Source: Cognatundibacterium jejuense (GTDB taxonomy: Bacteria > Pseudomonadota > Gammaproteobacteria > Burkholderiales > Burkholderiaceae_D). From it: a stretch of 64,000 bases of DNA. Shown in pieces: positions 8,376 through 18,023 of the stretch. The notes beneath the pieces are model-generated. The model searched no databases. It had not been told where the DNA came from and saw only the letters and a program-made list of their open reading frames with translations. Location of the stretch: positions 124,001-188,000 of the forward strand of contig NZ_JACOFV010000005.1 of NCBI RefSeq assembly GCF_014284255.1, in the 5' to 3' direction. Every line of letters starts with the position of its first letter. Position 1 is the first letter of the stretch. Made by a program: the position numbers and the translations under genes.

Positions 8376-9169
8376 GTATGTATCAACGTGTAGCCTGTCT
8401 TTCGACTGAGGCCGTCGAGGTGATGTACGCATTAGGGGCTGAGGATTTAGTTGCAGGTATCTCCGGTTACACCGTCAGACCAGCGCGGGCACGTGAAGAA
8501 AAGCCAAAAATCAGCGCGTTTTCTTCAGGTAAGGCGGAACGCGTGTTAGCGGTGCAGCCTGATCTGGTACTGGCATATTCCAATATGCAGGCAGAACTGT
8601 GCAAAGAATTAATTAGTACTGGGGTAGAAGTACACGCATTTAATCAACGCACTATCGCGGGGATTTTGCGAATGATTAAAACGGTCGGCAATCTTGTCGA
8701 CAAGCAGGCAGAGGCTAACGCGCTGATTGCCAGCTTACAGACTCAGATTGATTACATTAAGGCACAGACCAATGATGACCAGCCTCGTCCCAAGGTCTAT
8801 TTTGAAGAATGGAACGAACCTTTGATGTCAGGTATTGGCTGGGTCTCAGAGTTGATCTCGGTTGCGGGTGGTAATGATGTGTTCTCTGATCTGGCGGTGC
8901 ACTTTAGCGCCAAACAAAGAATTATTGCCGATCCTATGGAAGTTGTCAGGCGTGCTCCGGACATTATTATCGGTTCTTGGTGCGGTAAAAAATTTCGTCC
9001 AGAAAGCCTGAAGGAACGTGAAGGCTGGAGACAAATACCAGCTGTCCGCGAAGGTTATGTATTTGAAATCAAATCGCCAGACATTTTGTCGCCAGGTCCA
9101 GCGGCGATTGAGCATGGCTTACTTCAATTGCGTCAGATTATTGGCACATGGCAAAAAAGCCATGTTTAG
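8372..9169 (+). CDS. BtuF-like cobalamin-binding protein without a signal peptide
   Basis: The 265-residue protein has the same two-lobe periplasmic-binding fold as BtuF (RVACLSTEAVEVMYALGAEDLVAGIS at the start; VYFEEWNEPLMSGIGWVSELI and VAGGNDVFSD in the second lobe), but begins directly with the first strand and has no hydrophobic leader. It is therefore predicted to stay in the cytoplasm. The ATGA overlap with btuF supports this start and a shared function. Related leaderless proteins are, to my knowledge, annotated as cobalamin-binding protein in other Proteobacteria; their role is unsettled. A cytoplasmic corrinoid carrier or sensor is a guess. A perfect 7-bp inverted repeat (9147-9153 with 9160-9166) spans the last codons. 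Confidence 0.85.
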   Translation: MSMYQRVACLSTEAVEVMYALGAEDLVAGISGYTVRPARAREEKPKISAFSSGKAERVLAVQPDLVLAYSNMQAELCKELISTGVEVHAFNQRTIAGILRMIKTVGNLVDKQAEANALIASLQTQIDYIKAQTNDDQPRPKVYFEEWNEPLMSGIGWVSELISVAGGNDVFSDLAVHFSAKQRIIADPMEVVRRAPDIIIGSWCGKKFRPESLKEREGWRQIPAVREGYVFEIKSPDILSPGPAAIEHGLLQLRQIIGTWQKSHV

Positions 9170-9416
9170 TCCAAATTTGAAACTATCCATGTCATTTTTC
9201 TTGAAATATTAGCGATACAATCAACTTTCTTATTTTCCGCTACAATCCGCTTGCACCGATTTTTGTACCTTTGCGGAAACTATGAGTCCCAAGGTATTTT
9301 AAATCGCTAAGTCATGCAGTTGCGCGTGTTTTTCATTGTTTTGACATTGTTGTTGAAGAGCTGAACCAATGATTAAATGTCTGCGCCCTGTCCAAACTCC
9401 GTTTCCAGGTTAAAAC

Positions 9417-12400
9417 ATGTGGATTGTTCAGATAGCACTTAGACGCCCTTACACTTTTATTGTAATGGCCCTGCTCATTTTATTGTCTACGCCGTTGGTT
9501 TTAACCAAAATGGCGACCGATATTTTGCCTGACATTAATATTCCGGTCGTGAGTATTATCTGGAACTACGGAGGTTTGTCAGCGCAGGAAATGGGGCAGC
9601 GTATTACTGCTACCAATGAACGCAGTCTGACGACGACAGTCAACGATATTGAGCACGTCGAGTCGCAATCTCTGGCAGGCATTGCCATCATCAAAATTTT
9701 CTTTCAGCCTAACGTCAATATTCAGATGGCAATCGCACAGGTTGTGGCGATTGAACAAGCACAGTTACGTCAATTACCAGCGGGGATTACGCCACCGCTG
9801 ATCATCAAGTACTCGGCGTCGAGTATTCCTGTCATCCAATTAGGCTTGTCGAGCCCGACCATGACTGAGCAAGCCCTCGGTGATACGGCAATTAACTTCT
9901 TGCGTCCGCAATTGATTACCGTGCCTGGGGCAGCAATTCCTTATCCTTACGGCGGGAAGATGCGTGTGGTGTCGGTGGATTTGGATAATCAGGCCTTGCT
10001 GGCAAAGGGTTTAACGCCGACCGACGTGGTCAATGCAGTCAATGCACAGAATTTAGCCTTGCCTTCAGGAACAGCAAAAATTGGCGGTACTGAATTTAAC
10101 GTCGCCATGAATGGTTCGCCGGATACGATCGCTGGTTTGAATAATATCCCGGTGCTGGCAAAAAACGGCAGCACCACCTATTTATCGGAAGTTGCCAGAG
10201 TGCGTGACGGTTTTACTCCGCAAACCAACATTGTCCGTCAGGACGGGCAGCGTGGTGCTTTGTTATCGGTGTTGAAAAATGGTGGTTCTTCGACGTTGGA
10301 TATCGTCAACACACTCAAAGGCATGTTGCCCGCAGTGGCGCAGGGTGTGCCTAAAGATTTAAAAATTTCTACTTTGTTTGATCAATCGGTCTTTGTCAAA
10401 GCGGCGATCAGCGGCGTGATTCATGAAGCTTTAATTGCTGCCTGCCTGACCGCTGCAATGATATTGCTGTTCCTTGGTAACTGGCGCAGTACTTTGATTA
10501 TTGCGGTATCGATTCCTTTATCAATTTTGTCTTCGATTCTGGCTCTGTATGCGATGGGAGAAACCATCAATATTATGACGCTGGGCGGTCTGGCATTGGC
10601 GGTGGGTATTCTGGTCGATGATGCGACAGTGACGATTGAGAATATCGAGCGACATTTACATCAGGGCGTCGATCTGCACAAGGCGATTTTGGACGGCGCC
10701 GGAGAGATCGCGATTCCGGCACTGGTATCGACGCTGTGTATTTGTATTGTGTTCGTGCCTATGTTTTTCCTGGCTGGGGTCGCCAAGTATTTGTTCGTAC
10801 CTTTGGCAGAAGCCGTGGTGTTTGCCATGTTGGCATCGTATGTCTTGTCAAGGACATTGGTACCGACGATGGTTATGTTGATGATGGATCACGCGCACAT
10901 CGATCCGAATGCCAAACCAAGCCTGTTACAGCGCGTGTATCGCCGTTTTGATGCTGGATTTGAAAAATTCCGCGGTGGCTACATCATCATCTTGTCTACC
11001 TTGTTGACGCATCGTAAAGCGTTTGGTGGCGTATTTCTGGCGTTCTGCGTATTGTCTTGCGGCCTGGTATTTACCTTAGGGAGAGACTTTTTTCCTGCCG
11101 TTGACTCGGGGCAGATTCGCTTACACATGCGAACTCCTACCGGTACCCGATTGGAAGAAACCGCGCGGATTGCTGACGAAGTCGAGAAGGTGATACGAAC
11201 TGTCATTCCTGCGAAAGAGCTTGTTACGGTACTTGATAATATCGGCTTACCATACAGCGGTATTAACTTGTCGTACAGCAATGCAGGTACCATCGGTAGC
11301 ATGGATGCCGAAATTTTGATGTCCTTATCCGAAGACCATCAAGCGACAGCAACGTATGTTGATCAATTACGTCGCGAGTTACCTAAGCATTTTCCGGGTG
11401 TAGAATTTTTCTTCCAACCTGCTGATATCGTCACGCAGATTCTGAACTTTGGTTTGCCTGCGGCGCTGGATATCCAGATTGCTGGCGCTGACTTACATGG
11501 CAATTATCAACTCGCTAGTAAGTTGATGAAGCAGGTTAAAACAATACCAGGAGCGGTGGATGTGCATATTCACCAAAAAAATAATCTGCCGACCCTGGCA
11601 TTGAATATGGATAGAAGTCAGATCAAACAACTAGGTTTAAATCCGGTCGATGTGGCGCAGAACTTATTGGTTTCTTTGTCAGGCAGTTTTCAGACAGCAC
11701 CAGCGTTTTGGCTCAATCCTGCCAATGGCGTGGTATATAACATCGCGGTGCAGACGCCTCAATATCAAATCAATGATCTCGACGCTCTATTGCGTACACC
11801 AGTAAAAGCAGCGAATGCTGTACCGAATGCCAACGGTAATATGCTGACGCAAATGCTGCGCAATCTGGTGGATGTGAAGCCTGCAGAACAGTTTGCGGTA
11901 GTTTCCCATTACAACATCAAACCAGTCATCGATTTGTATGTCAGCGTAGAAGGTCGTGATCTGGCAGGCGTCGCTGGTGAAACAGAAAAATTGGTCAATC
12001 AGTTACGTGCAGAATTGCCACGTGGTACCACAATTAATATTCGTGGCCAGGTCGAAACGATGAAATCCTCATTCGTTGGTTTGGGCATTGGTCTGGCAAT
12101 GGCGATCGTATTGGTGTACCTATTGATTGTCGTGAACTTCCAGTCGTGGATAGATCCATTCATCATTATTACGGCATTACCTGCAGCGTTGGCAGGTATT
12201 GTCTGGATGTTGTTCTTAACTGGTACGACGTTGAGCGTACCCGCCCTGACGGGGGCGATTATGACCATGGGTGTGGCGACGGCAAATAGTATTTTGATGG
12301 TGTCGTTTGCGCGTCAATGTATGAATGAAGGCTTGCCACCATTGTCAGCCGCCTTGGAAGCCGGGGCGACTCGGATACGTCCGGTGTTGATGACTGCATT

Positions 12401-12653
12401 GGCCATGATCATTGGTATGATTCCAATGGCAATCGGTTTTGGCGAAGGTGCTGAACAAAATGCACCGCTAGGTCGCGCCGTCATCGGTGGCTTGCTATTT
12501 GCAACCGTTTCTACTTTGTTTTTTGTTCCTATTGTGTTCGCTGGCATTCACCGTTATTTGAATCACCGCCAGGAAAAAATCAATCAGCGCGGCGGACATA
12601 CTGATCATGCCGTACCTGCCAGCGCACCAGTTGTAGAAGAAGGGAAGTCTTAA
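9417..12653 (+). CDS. RND-family multidrug efflux pump, inner-membrane subunit (AcrB/HAE1-like)
   Basis: This is a proton-driven trimeric pump of the inner membrane with 12 predicted membrane spans and two large periplasmic loops. At 1078 residues it has the normal RND length. The N-terminus (MWIVQIALRRPYTFIVMALLIL) and the charged fourth span with the Asp pair in GILVDDATVTIENIE (about residue 400) mark it as RND. The match is to drug/hydrophobe pumps rather than the metal CzcA group, but the substrate cannot be read from sequence. It is the first gene of a pump-adaptor-outer-membrane set with 1-nt spacing to the adaptor. About 250 nt upstream separate it from the B12 run, so it probably has its own promoter. 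Confidence 0.93.
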   Translation: MWIVQIALRRPYTFIVMALLILLSTPLVLTKMATDILPDINIPVVSIIWNYGGLSAQEMGQRITATNERSLTTTVNDIEHVESQSLAGIAIIKIFFQPNVNIQMAIAQVVAIEQAQLRQLPAGITPPLIIKYSASSIPVIQLGLSSPTMTEQALGDTAINFLRPQLITVPGAAIPYPYGGKMRVVSVDLDNQALLAKGLTPTDVVNAVNAQNLALPSGTAKIGGTEFNVAMNGSPDTIAGLNNIPVLAKNGSTTYLSEVARVRDGFTPQTNIVRQDGQRGALLSVLKNGGSSTLDIVNTLKGMLPAVAQGVPKDLKISTLFDQSVFVKAAISGVIHEALIAACLTAAMILLFLGNWRSTLIIAVSIPLSILSSILALYAMGETINIMTLGGLALAVGILVDDATVTIENIERHLHQGVDLHKAILDGAGEIAIPALVSTLCICIVFVPMFFLAGVAKYLFVPLAEAVVFAMLASYVLSRTLVPTMVMLMMDHAHIDPNAKPSLLQRVYRRFDAGFEKFRGGYIIILSTLLTHRKAFGGVFLAFCVLSCGLVFTLGRDFFPAVDSGQIRLHMRTPTGTRLEETARIADEVEKVIRTVIPAKELVTVLDNIGLPYSGINLSYSNAGTIGSMDAEILMSLSEDHQATATYVDQLRRELPKHFPGVEFFFQPADIVTQILNFGLPAALDIQIAGADLHGNYQLASKLMKQVKTIPGAVDVHIHQKNNLPTLALNMDRSQIKQLGLNPVDVAQNLLVSLSGSFQTAPAFWLNPANGVVYNIAVQTPQYQINDLDALLRTPVKAANAVPNANGNMLTQMLRNLVDVKPAEQFAVVSHYNIKPVIDLYVSVEGRDLAGVAGETEKLVNQLRAELPRGTTINIRGQVETMKSSFVGLGIGLAMAIVLVYLLIVVNFQSWIDPFIIITALPAALAGIVWMLFLTGTTLSVPALTGAIMTMGVATANSILMVSFARQCMNEGLPPLSAALEAGATRIRPVLMTALAMIIGMIPMAIGFGEGAEQNAPLGRAVIGGLLFATVSTLFFVPIVFAGIHRYLNHRQEKINQRGGHTDHAVPASAPVVEEGKS

Positions 12654-12654
12654 G

Positions 12655-13896
12655 ATGTCTGAACAATCTGAAAAACGTCATGCCAACATCGGTATTCACG
12701 GAAGCCAGCATCATCACGCAGCGCATCCGCATCGCGGCCCTATTTTGCGTCGTGCCCGTCTGATCAGCCTCGGTGTGTTGATTTGCCTCGGTTTAGGTGG
12801 CGTTGCGACCTTCGCTTTACGTGCCAACCATGCCCATGCTTTGGAACAAGCAACAGCAGAACATAGCAAATTGTATGTGACAACGGTCAATGCGAAGCCT
12901 GCTTCTGGTAAAGGCGAACTGACTTTGCCAGGCACTTTGCAAGGCATAATAGAAGCGCCGATTTACTCACGTAGTAGCGGTTACGTTTTACGTTGGAACA
13001 AAGATATCGGTGCGCGTGTTGCCAAAGGTGATGTGTTGGCAGAAATCGATACGCCAGAAATTGATCAGCAACTGGCACAAGCCATTGCCGCTCGTGATCA
13101 GGCCGCATCCAGTCTTGATCTGGCAAAAACCTCTGCTGAACGCTGGGAAGCTTTACGCAAAAAAGACGCGGTAACGCAACAAGAATTGAATGAGCGTAGC
13201 AGCGCCTTTACGCAAGCGAAAGCCAATCTGGCAGCGGCGAATGCGAATGTGCTACGTCTGCAAAGACAAGAGCAATTCAAACGTATCATTGCTCCTTTTT
13301 CTGGTGTCATCACACGTCGCAATGTAGAAGTTGGTGACCTGATCGACGCCGGTAACGGCGGCGCTGCTAAAGCCTTATTTAGCCTGGCGCAGGTTGATAC
13401 TTTGCGGGTTTATGTCTATGTGCCGCAAGCTTATGCTCAACGTATCAAAGCGGGTGATACGGTCAGTATTTCGCAAAAAGAATTATCAGGACAGATTTTT
13501 CATGGCACGGTGGCGCGCACTGCGGGTGCTATCGACGTGGCAACCCGCACCATGCAGTTGGAAATTAATTTGCCGAATAAAGACAACACGCTGTTAGCGG
13601 GGGCGTATGTTGAAGTCGCCTTACCAGTTGGTGGAACCAGCAACATCTTAACCGTGCCATCGAATGTCATCCTGTTCCGTCCTGAAGGAACTCGCGTGGC
13701 GATTGTGGATGCCAAAGGTACCATCCAATTGCGGACGGTCAAAATCGGCCATGATTTAGGCAATAAGCTGGAAATTCTTGATGGCATTAGCGTCAACGAT
13801 AAGCTGGTCTTAAATCCTGCTGATTCGCTGGCGGACAAAGATACAGTCATCGTTTTACCAGCCAAGCCTGAAGAAGAGAAAAAGGCGGCCGCATGA
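12655..13896 (+). CDS. RND efflux periplasmic adaptor (membrane fusion protein, AcrA/HlyD-like)
   Basis: The adaptor links the inner-membrane pump to the outer-membrane channel. The 413 residues show a His-rich cytoplasmic tail (residues 10-28), one membrane anchor near 33-52, a lipoyl half-motif around RSSGYVLRWNKDIGARVAKGDVLAEID (about 103-129), an alpha-helical hairpin (about 140-200), then the second lipoyl half and a beta-barrel (IIAPFSGVITRRNVEVGDLI). It is an anchored rather than a lipid-modified adaptor. It starts 1 nt after the pump stop, and its own stop overlaps the outer-membrane gene as ATGA. Confidence 0.92.
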   Translation: MSEQSEKRHANIGIHGSQHHHAAHPHRGPILRRARLISLGVLICLGLGGVATFALRANHAHALEQATAEHSKLYVTTVNAKPASGKGELTLPGTLQGIIEAPIYSRSSGYVLRWNKDIGARVAKGDVLAEIDTPEIDQQLAQAIAARDQAASSLDLAKTSAERWEALRKKDAVTQQELNERSSAFTQAKANLAAANANVLRLQRQEQFKRIIAPFSGVITRRNVEVGDLIDAGNGGAAKALFSLAQVDTLRVYVYVPQAYAQRIKAGDTVSISQKELSGQIFHGTVARTAGAIDVATRTMQLEINLPNKDNTLLAGAYVEVALPVGGTSNILTVPSNVILFRPEGTRVAIVDAKGTIQLRTVKIGHDLGNKLEILDGISVNDKLVLNPADSLADKDTVIVLPAKPEEEKKAAA

Positions 13897-15377
13897 AAGC
13901 CGCACGTTACAGTTTTGCATTGACTTCACTGAGTTCACTATTGTTGTTGGGGGGCTGCACGACTGGGCCTGACTACAAAAAGCCAGAAATGGCGCTGCCA
14001 TCGCAATGGAAAACCGACGTACCATTTGTCGCCGCTACCGCTGTCGATAGCGAAACAAAAGGCAACTGGTGGGAGTTATTTCACGATACTGACTTAAACC
14101 AACTTGCTACCAGTTTATTGGCGAACAATCAGCGGTTGCAAGCTGCGGTGGCGCATTATGAGCAAGCTAAAGCGCAGGCCAGTGTTGCTAATGCTGGGTT
14201 GTTCCCACAAATCGGTGCCCAAGCTGGTAGCTCACGCCTGAAAATTTCCGCTGATCGTCCTTTAGCAGCGTATAACGCCGTTAATCAATCGACGGTACAA
14301 AATAGCCGTCAACTAGGTTTTGCCGTGAACTATGAAGCGGATTTGTTTGGCCGTGTGCGGAAAAGCATAGAAAGTGCACAAGCCGCTGAACAAGCCGCTA
14401 GTGCGGATCTGGAAAACGTGCGGTTAGTGTTGATGGCTGAACTCGTCGCCGATTATTTTAGCTTGCGCGCATTAGATGCCGAAATTAAGGTCGTGCGCGA
14501 AGCCATCAGCTTGCAGGCGAAGGCATTGCAATTTATTACTGACCGACATGATCTGGGTGCTGCGTCCGGGCTCGATCTGGCGCAACAACAAGCGTTATTG
14601 GAAGCGAATAAAACCCAACTCGAACTACTGCAAAAGCAACGCATGCAGTTTGAACATGCACTTGCAACGATGACTGGCAAGCCAGCACCCGAATTCAATC
14701 TGACAAGCCAGGTGATGAACCTGAATCCGCCTACGATTCCAGTCGCAGTGCCATCGGAAGTATTGCAACGTCGTCCCGACGTAGCATCTGCCGAACGTGC
14801 AGTGGCGGTGGCGAATGCCAATATCGGCATAGCACGCGCAGCCTATTATCCATCCTTGATGCTGCAGGCAAATGGTGGCTGGAATAGTACTGAATTCGGT
14901 AACCTGATCAGTGCCCCTAGCATCTTATGGTCACTCGGTGCGTCAGTAACCCAGACTTTGTTTGATGGCGGTAAAACTGATGCCAACGTCAGTTACGCTA
15001 AAGCGGCCTACACTGCGACGATTGCGAATTATCGTCAAAGTGTGCTGGTTGCCATGCAGGAATTGGAAGATGGCATGCAAGGCGCGGTATTGCTGGCGCA
15101 TGCACGTCAGCAGGCGCAGGCTAGTGTGAATAGTGCTCAGCGCGTATTGGATTTGGCAAATGCTCGCTATACCGGCGGTCTGGCAACATATCTCGAAGTG
15201 ATCACCGCGCAGCAAACTCTGTTAGCCGATCAGCGTCAATTGGTACAAATTCAAGGCCAGCAAATGTTGACTGCCGTTTATGTGATTAAAGCCAGCGGTG
15301 GTGGTTGGAAGTCTGCAGAAGCAAGCGCTACAAATAATACTACAGGCAATACTGCAAACAACTCAGCGACGATGTAA
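13893..15377 (+). CDS. Outer membrane efflux lipoprotein (NodT/OprM family)
   Basis: This is the TolC-like channel of the tripartite pump. The signal peptide ends in a lipobox (LLLGGC, Cys22) and is followed by TTGPDYKKP, the hallmark of NodT/OprM proteins. The two long alpha-helical outer-membrane-efflux repeats are visible (about 60-270 and 290-470), including [32 protein letters not shown] and the [21 protein letters not shown] segment. The C-terminus is low-complexity (Asn/Thr/Ala). At 494 residues it is full length. Translation is coupled to the adaptor by an ATGA overlap. Confidence 0.93.
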   Translation: MKAARYSFALTSLSSLLLLGGCTTGPDYKKPEMALPSQWKTDVPFVAATAVDSETKGNWWELFHDTDLNQLATSLLANNQRLQAAVAHYEQAKAQASVANAGLFPQIGAQAGSSRLKISADRPLAAYNAVNQSTVQNSRQLGFAVNYEADLFGRVRKSIESAQAAEQAASADLENVRLVLMAELVADYFSLRALDAEIKVVREAISLQAKALQFITDRHDLGAASGLDLAQQQALLEANKTQLELLQKQRMQFEHALATMTGKPAPEFNLTSQVMNLNPPTIPVAVPSEVLQRRPDVASAERAVAVANANIGIARAAYYPSLMLQANGGWNSTEFGNLISAPSILWSLGASVTQTLFDGGKTDANVSYAKAAYTATIANYRQSVLVAMQELEDGMQGAVLLAHARQQAQASVNSAQRVLDLANARYTGGLATYLEVITAQQTLLADQRQLVQIQGQQMLTAVYVIKASGGGWKSAEASATNNTTGNTANNSATM

Positions 15378-15465
15378 CTTGCGCGAAGCTGAGGGCATTA
15401 TATTTTTGCTCTCAACTTCGCCGCACGTATTTCTGGCAGATTCGCCATTCGATTCTGGAATCAAA

Positions 15466-16917
15466 ATGAATATCTCTACTCTGATGGTGCAGGGCACCAC
15501 TTCCGATGCAGGAAAAAGCACTGTCGTGGCGGCACTGTGCCGCTTACTACAAAGACAAGGCGTGCGTGTTGTTCCCATGAAACCACAAAATATGGCACTC
15601 AACAGTGCTGTGACAATTGATGGTGGCGAGATTGGCCGCGCACAGGCCTTGCAAGCGCAAGCAGCACGTTTGCCTGCACACACAGATATGAATCCAGTCT
15701 TGCTCAAACCGTCTTCTGATACTGGTGCCCAAGTCATCATTCATGGCAAAGTGCGCGCCGATATGAATGCGCGTGATTACCAACAGTACAAAACCATCGC
15801 CATGGGCGCCGTGTTGGAGTCGTATGCGAGACTCCAGCGCAATTACGATGCCATCATCGTTGAAGGTGCCGGCAGCCCGGCAGAAGTCAATCTGCGCGAA
15901 CGAGATATCGCTAATATGGGCTTTGCTGAAGCAGTGGATTGTCCAGTTATTTTAGTCGCGGATATTGACCGTGGTGGCGTGTTCGCACACTTTTTGGGAA
16001 CCTTGGCCTGCTTATCTGAATCCGAACAAAAGCGCATCGTCGGTTTTGTAATTAATCGCTTTCGTGGTGATATCAGTTTGCTCGAACCAGGCCTGAAATG
16101 GCTGGAAGAAAAGACAGGCAAACCAGTCTTGGCGGTACTGCCGTATCTGCATGGCTTGCAACTTGACGCTGAAGACGCGATTCAATCGAGTCAGTCCAAT
16201 AGCGGTAAATTTAAAATCATTGTGCCGGTGATTCCGCGTATTTCCAATCATACTGATTTTGATGCTTTACGCGCGCATCCAGATGTGGATCTGCAATTTA
16301 TCAGTATCGGGATGACGATACCGGCGGCTGACTTGATTATCCTGCCAGGCAGTAAAAATACCCGTGGTGATTTGGAATTTTTGCAAAGTCAGGGCTGGCA
16401 AGTGGCAATAGAAAAGCACCTGCGTTACGGTGGCAAAGTCATTGGTATTTGCGGTGGTTATCAAATGTTAGGACAAGTCGTTAGTGATCCCCATGGCGTA
16501 GAAGGCAATCCAGGAGATAGCACAGGCTTAGGTTTGCTCGATATCACCACAGAACTGACATCTGAAAAACGACTGGAGCAAGTGACTGGCACGTGCGCAT
16601 TTGGTGACCTTACTGTCCCGGTAGAAGGTTATGAAATTCATATGGGGATCACCTATGCCAGCAACGATACCTTGCCAGCGTTTAAAATCAACGGCGAAGA
16701 TGAGGGTGCACGTTCTCCTGATAACCTGATTCTCGGAACGTATCTGCATGGCCTGTTCGATCATCCGGACGCTTGTCACGCTTTATTGAAATGGGCAGGT
16801 TTGCAAAGCAATTTAAAACCAGATCTGGCTGCGTTGCGGGAGCAAAGCATAGACCGCATCGCTGATGCGTGCCAGTCGTTGGTAGATGCATTGCAGTCGC
16901 TCTCAATCGCAAAGTAA
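15466..16917 (+). CDS. cobQ: Cobyric acid synthase (CobQ/CbiP)
   Basis: CobQ amidates carboxylates b, d, e and g of adenosylcobyrinate a,c-diamide using glutamine and ATP, giving adenosylcobyric acid, the CbiB substrate. P-loop [10 protein letters not shown] is at residues 10-19 and the [10 protein letters not shown] segment near 40. The amidotransferase Cys lies in [10 protein letters not shown] (about residue 330) and the C-terminal His in [12 protein letters not shown] chose ATG 15466 (GGA a few bases upstream), giving 483 residues as expected; the frame is open further upstream without a domain. An imperfect hairpin (15383-15393 with 15411-15421) lies in the short gap after the efflux genes. 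It is separated from the other cob genes by the RND operon. Confidence 0.95.
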   Translation: MNISTLMVQGTTSDAGKSTVVAALCRLLQRQGVRVVPMKPQNMALNSAVTIDGGEIGRAQALQAQAARLPAHTDMNPVLLKPSSDTGAQVIIHGKVRADMNARDYQQYKTIAMGAVLESYARLQRNYDAIIVEGAGSPAEVNLRERDIANMGFAEAVDCPVILVADIDRGGVFAHFLGTLACLSESEQKRIVGFVINRFRGDISLLEPGLKWLEEKTGKPVLAVLPYLHGLQLDAEDAIQSSQSNSGKFKIIVPVIPRISNHTDFDALRAHPDVDLQFISIGMTIPAADLIILPGSKNTRGDLEFLQSQGWQVAIEKHLRYGGKVIGICGGYQMLGQVVSDPHGVEGNPGDSTGLGLLDITTELTSEKRLEQVTGTCAFGDLTVPVEGYEIHMGITYASNDTLPAFKINGEDEGARSPDNLILGTYLHGLFDHPDACHALLKWAGLQSNLKPDLAALREQSIDRIADACQSLVDALQSLSIAK

Positions 16918-17019
16918 GAATTGCGAATGAGAAGGTTTATTGGGAATGATTGGAAAAAATCAAAAGTTCTGGAAGCTGGTGCAACAAGTTATAAGAGTAA
17001 AGATTGTTAAAAAAATAAA

Positions 17020-17037
17020 ATTTCATCATAATGAAAT
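17020..17037. repeat. Short palindrome upstream of the acetolactate decarboxylase gene
   Basis: A perfect 7-bp inverted repeat (ATTTCAT, 4-nt spacer, ATGAAAT) lies about 80 nt before the next start codon in an AT-rich stretch. It has operator-like geometry but no identifiable binding protein. Confidence 0.35.
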
Positions 17038-17116
17038 AGCGACCTTCAAAAGCGTTGCCGCTTTCTCAGGCGTGTCTGGCGTTAAGCCTCCTGTCACCTC
17101 AACTTCCCGATATCAC

Positions 17117-17902
17117 ATGAAAACTGTACTCAAACATATTTCTCTGTCCGCCATATTCACTCTGTCAATGCTGCCAATGGCGAAAGCTGATGAAGCGCGC
17201 TTGTTTCAATACTCCACAATCGATGCGCTGCTTGCTGGTAACTACGAGGGTGATATGAGCGTCGCAGAGTTGGCCAAGCACGGCAATTTCGGTTTGGGTA
17301 CCTACAATCGTGTTGATGGTGAAATGATTTTGTTGGATGGCGTGTTTTATAAAGTCAAAGGCAGCGGTAAAGTAGAATTAGCTAACCCTCAGGAATATTC
17401 GCCGCTGGCCATTGTTACTGACTTTAAGCCAAGCGCAACTTTAGAAATCTCGGATGCAAAAACGCTGGCTGAACTCGAAGCAAAATTGGATGCGAATCTG
17501 GACAATAAAAACTTGTTTTATGCGATTCGTTTAGAAGGGGATTTTGAGGAGATGACGACCCGTGCAATTTATCCACAAGACAAGCCGTATAAGCCTTTAG
17601 CAGAAGTATCGAAAACCCAGTCAGTATTTATTATCGGTAGCAGTAAAGGCCAATTGATCGGCTTTCGTAGCCCGGCATTCGTAAAGGGTTTTAATGTCCC
17701 TGGTTACCACTGGCATTTTTTGTCTGCCGATCATCGTAGTGGCGGCCACGTATTGAAGCTGCACTTATTAACGGGAAAAGCCCAAATTGCGACTATCACT
17801 GCAGTAGAGCTTAAAGTGCCAACGACTGATGGCTTTAAGCAGGCAGATCAATCTAAAGATCGTTCGCAAGAGTTACATGCGGTAGAAAAAAGTAGAAATT
17901 AA
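17117..17902 (+). CDS. budA: Alpha-acetolactate decarboxylase with predicted signal peptide
   Basis: The family converts (S)-2-acetolactate to acetoin. The zinc-binding signature is clear near the C-terminal third: GYHWHFLSADHRSGGHVL, giving the three His ligands, with a conserved Glu in RLEGDFEEMTTRA. Starting at ATG 17117 gives 261 residues with an N-terminal Sec-like leader (positive MKTVLKH, hydrophobic core, cleavage after AKA near residue 24), so the mature enzyme would be periplasmic. Upstream in-frame codons exist but give an unlikely extension. There is no budB/alsS next to it, although acetolactate synthase genes ilvB/ilvH lie 27 kb away. Alternative: a leaderless start at a later codon would truncate the domain. 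Confidence 0.88.
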   Translation: MKTVLKHISLSAIFTLSMLPMAKADEARLFQYSTIDALLAGNYEGDMSVAELAKHGNFGLGTYNRVDGEMILLDGVFYKVKGSGKVELANPQEYSPLAIVTDFKPSATLEISDAKTLAELEAKLDANLDNKNLFYAIRLEGDFEEMTTRAIYPQDKPYKPLAEVSKTQSVFIIGSSKGQLIGFRSPAFVKGFNVPGYHWHFLSADHRSGGHVLKLHLLTGKAQIATITAVELKVPTTDGFKQADQSKDRSQELHAVEKSRN

Positions 17903-17993
17903 TGTAGCAAGGAACGGTTGAAATCCTGGATGAGAACGAGAGTGATGCCAGCTCTTTTTAACCGTTTTGATTTCGTTTTTATGCATTGTCATT

Positions 17994-18023
17994 CGTTGAC
18001 CTGGTACGCATTTCAGGTCAACG
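17994..18023. repeat. 10-bp inverted repeat between convergent genes
   Basis: A perfect 10-bp inverted repeat (17994-18003 with 18014-18023, arm CGTTGACCTG) overlaps the stop codon of the minus-strand binding-protein gene. There is no T-run on either strand, so it is a stable hairpin but not a standard intrinsic terminator. Confidence 0.5.

Noticed and set aside
9341..9369. TTGACA promoter for the RND operon
   Set aside because: The -35 is perfect but no acceptable -10 lies 16-18 nt downstream (AACCAA).
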